A DNA stretch of 6,993 nucleotides. It comes from CAZXSK01 sp964642855 (GTDB taxonomy: Bacteria > Planctomycetota > Phycisphaerae > SM23-33). Of this stretch, positions 5,549 to 6,993 are shown piece after piece. The stretch is taken from NCBI GenBank assembly GCA_964642855.1, contig CAZXSK010000109.1, positions 1 to 6,993 on the forward strand, given 5' to 3'. The position numbers and the translations under genes are program-made. Every line of letters begins with the position of its first letter. Position 1 is the first letter of the stretch. The notes beneath the pieces were generated by a model. The model did not search any database, had not been told where the DNA came from, and worked only from the letters and a program-made list of their open reading frames with translations.

Positions 5549-6993
5549 TCAGGCGGACACGGTGTGACGGCTCATGGCCGCGGCGACCAGCCCGACGAAC
5601 ATCGGCTGGGGCCGAAGCGGCCGGCTTGTCAGTTCCGGGTGGAACTGGGCGGCCACGAAATACGGATGCCTGTCGGCGGACAATTCGAGGATCTGCATGA
5701 TCGGGTGTACCGGATGCCTGCCGGAGAACACCAAGCCGTGGGATTCGAGCACCTCGACGTGATCGGGGTCGACCTCGTAACGATGCCGGAACCGCTGGCG
5801 GATCATCTCGACGTCGCCGAACATTTCCGCTGCCCGGGTTTCGGGTGTCAGCAGGACATCCTGGCCGCCGAGGCGCATGTTCCCGCCGAGGCCCTCGATC
5901 TGCTTCTGCTCGGGCAGGATATCGATCACGGGCACCTTGCAGTCGGGCTCGAGCTCGGTGCTGCCGGCGCCCTCGATGCCGCAGACGTTGCGGGCGTATT
6001 CGATGACCGCCATCTGGAACCCCAGGCAGATGCCCAGGTAGGGCAGGTTGTTCTCGCGTGCGTAGCGGACGCAGGCGATTTTCCCGGCCGTTCCGCGGGT
6101 GCCGAACCCGCCCGGGACGATGATCCCGTCGACACCCTGCAACGCGTCGGCGACGGTGTCGTCGGTCACGTCGGTGGTGTCGATCCACTCGACCTTGACC
6201 TTCACGCCGTTGGCGACGCCCGAATGCTCGAGCGCCTTGAGGATGCTGGCGTAGCTGTCCCGGACCGCGGTGTATTTGCCCGTGATGCCGATGGTCACCG
6301 TGTCGGTCGCGCTGCCGATCCGCGAACTGAACTCGCGCCACTCGTGATAGTGGCGGTAGTCCATCGCCGAATTCACCCGCGAGCCGAGGTTCAGCAACTG
6401 GACGACTTCCATGTCCAGCCCCTCCTCGCGCATGATGCCGGGCAGCAGGTAGATGCTCGGCAGATCGTGCATCGAGAACACGCGCTGGATGGGCACGTTG
6501 GTGTACACGGAGATCTTCTGGCGGACCTTGTCGACCACCGGCGTTTCCGACCGGCAGGCGATGATGTGAGGCTGAACGCCGAACTCCATCAGGCGCTTGA
6601 TGCCCAACTGGGCCGCCTTGGACTTCTGCTCCCCCAGCGCCTGGGGCTTGATGATATACGTCAGCGCCACGAAGATCATCGACTCCTGGCCTTCTTCGTA
6701 GCTCAACTCCCGCAAGGCCTCGATGTAGAAGTTGTTCTCGATGTCGCCGACCGTCCCGCCGACCTCCACGAACACCACGTCGGCGTCGGTTTCCATCGCC
6801 AGCTGGCGAAGCCGGAGCTTCACCTCGCCGGTAACGTGCGGAATCATCTGCACGTCGCGCCCGAGGTAGCTGCCCTTGCGTTCCTTGGCCAGCACCGACG
6901 AGTAAATCTGCCCGCTGGTGCAGAAGTTCGCCCGGGAAAGGTCCTGGTCGAGCATCCGCTCGTAGGTGCCCAGGTCCATGTCGGTCTCCATGC
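5549..6993 (-). CDS. pyrG: CTP synthase (glutamine hydrolysing), N-terminus beyond window
   Basis: CTP synthase makes CTP from UTP, ATP and glutamine, the last step of de novo pyrimidine nucleotide synthesis, in the cytoplasm. About 480 residues are visible; compared with the ~545-residue E. coli enzyme, some 70 N-terminal residues, including the P-loop, lie past the right edge. The frame is open to base 6993, and the Met codon at 6989-6991 is internal (METDMDLGTYER matches the family's ETDLDLGxYER). Numbered from that Met, the synthetase domain has VEVGGTVGDIE (75-85) and ends near 225. The class I glutamine amidotransferase domain follows, with PGGFGTRG (293-300), nucleophile elbow GICLGFQ (320-326, catalytic Cys322), HRYEV (403-407) and QFHPELTSRP (449-458, catalytic His451 and Glu453). 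It is complete and intact at the C-terminus. Odd points: the usual GDIESxPF reads GDIENNFY and the usual KTKPTQ reads KSKAAQ (123-128). It is the first visible gene of the likely operon. Confidence 0.97.
   Translation of the reverse strand, partial: METDMDLGTYERMLDQDLSRANFCTSGQIYSSVLAKERKGSYLGRDVQMIPHVTGEVKLRLRQLAMETDADVVFVEVGGTVGDIENNFYIEALRELSYEEGQESMIFVALTYIIKPQALGEQKSKAAQLGIKRLMEFGVQPHIIACRSETPVVDKVRQKISVYTNVPIQRVFSMHDLPSIYLLPGIMREEGLDMEVVQLLNLGSRVNSAMDYRHYHEWREFSSRIGSATDTVTIGITGKYTAVRDSYASILKALEHSGVANGVKVKVEWIDTTDVTDDTVADALQGVDGIIVPGGFGTRGTAGKIACVRYARENNLPYLGICLGFQMAVIEYARNVCGIEGAGSTELEPDCKVPVIDILPEQKQIEGLGGNMRLGGQDVLLTPETRAAEMFGDVEMIRQRFRHRYEVDPDHVEVLESHGLVFSGRHPVHPIMQILELSADRHPYFVAAQFHPELTSRPLRPQPMFVGLVAAAMSRHTVSA

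Larger units (their letters stand above)
3419..6993 (-). other. Candidate operon: pyrG, sulfatase, DUF1844 gene
   Basis: Three genes on the minus strand follow each other with gaps of 49 and 53 bases, each with its own ribosome binding site and no convincing terminator or promoter in the gaps. This suggests one transcript starting right of the window. The grouping is inferred from spacing only. The three products share no obvious pathway, so it may be simple co-expression of a housekeeping gene with passengers. Confidence 0.55.

Noticed and set aside
3913..5700. Open plus-strand frame of 595 codons opposite the sulfatase gene
   Set aside because: It is antisense to a gene with a complete set of catalytic motifs. 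Its translation is Val/Gly/Asp-rich with no family features, as expected from the mirror frame of GC-rich coding DNA.

Overview
The window looks like a piece of a GC-rich bacterial chromosome, most likely from the Planctomycetota. The support is the gene content: a DUF1844 protein with an N-terminal IIVDDDWK-type motif, an FGly-type sulfatase, a secreted PQQ-like beta-propeller protein and a secreted protein of no recognised family. Codon third positions are strongly G/C. The lineage is inferred from protein style, not from a marker gene. I see no rRNA, tRNA, CRISPR array, insertion sequence or phage gene.

Left half (1-3299, plus strand). Two exported proteins lie on the plus strand but are probably not co-transcribed. 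The first (52-1242) has a signal peptide and what looks like two or three beta-rich domains, and I cannot name its family. A gap of about 446 bases follows. It holds a perfect 9-bp hairpin and a short stretch on the minus strand with coding-like codon use, possibly the remains of a gene. The second gene (1689-3299) is a complete PQQ-like repeat beta-propeller protein with its own ribosome binding site.

Right half (3419-6993, minus strand). Three genes run leftward with short gaps (49 and 53 bases) and look like one operon: pyrG (CTP synthase, its first ~70 residues lying beyond the window's right edge), then a sulfatase with no signal peptide, then a small DUF1844 protein. The beta-propeller gene and the DUF1844 gene converge on a 119-base intergenic stretch full of small inverted repeats.

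Functionally, pyrG is nucleotide housekeeping, the sulfatase probably removes sulfate from (or cleaves a related ester in) a cytoplasmic substrate, and the two plus-strand proteins act outside the cytoplasmic membrane. Nothing ties these into one pathway. I do not see a convincing new multi-gene system. The points most worth a second look are altered nucleotide-pocket motifs in CTP synthase, the apparently cytoplasmic sulfatase inside a pyrG operon, the unclassified secreted protein, and the possible gene remnant at 1299-1403.
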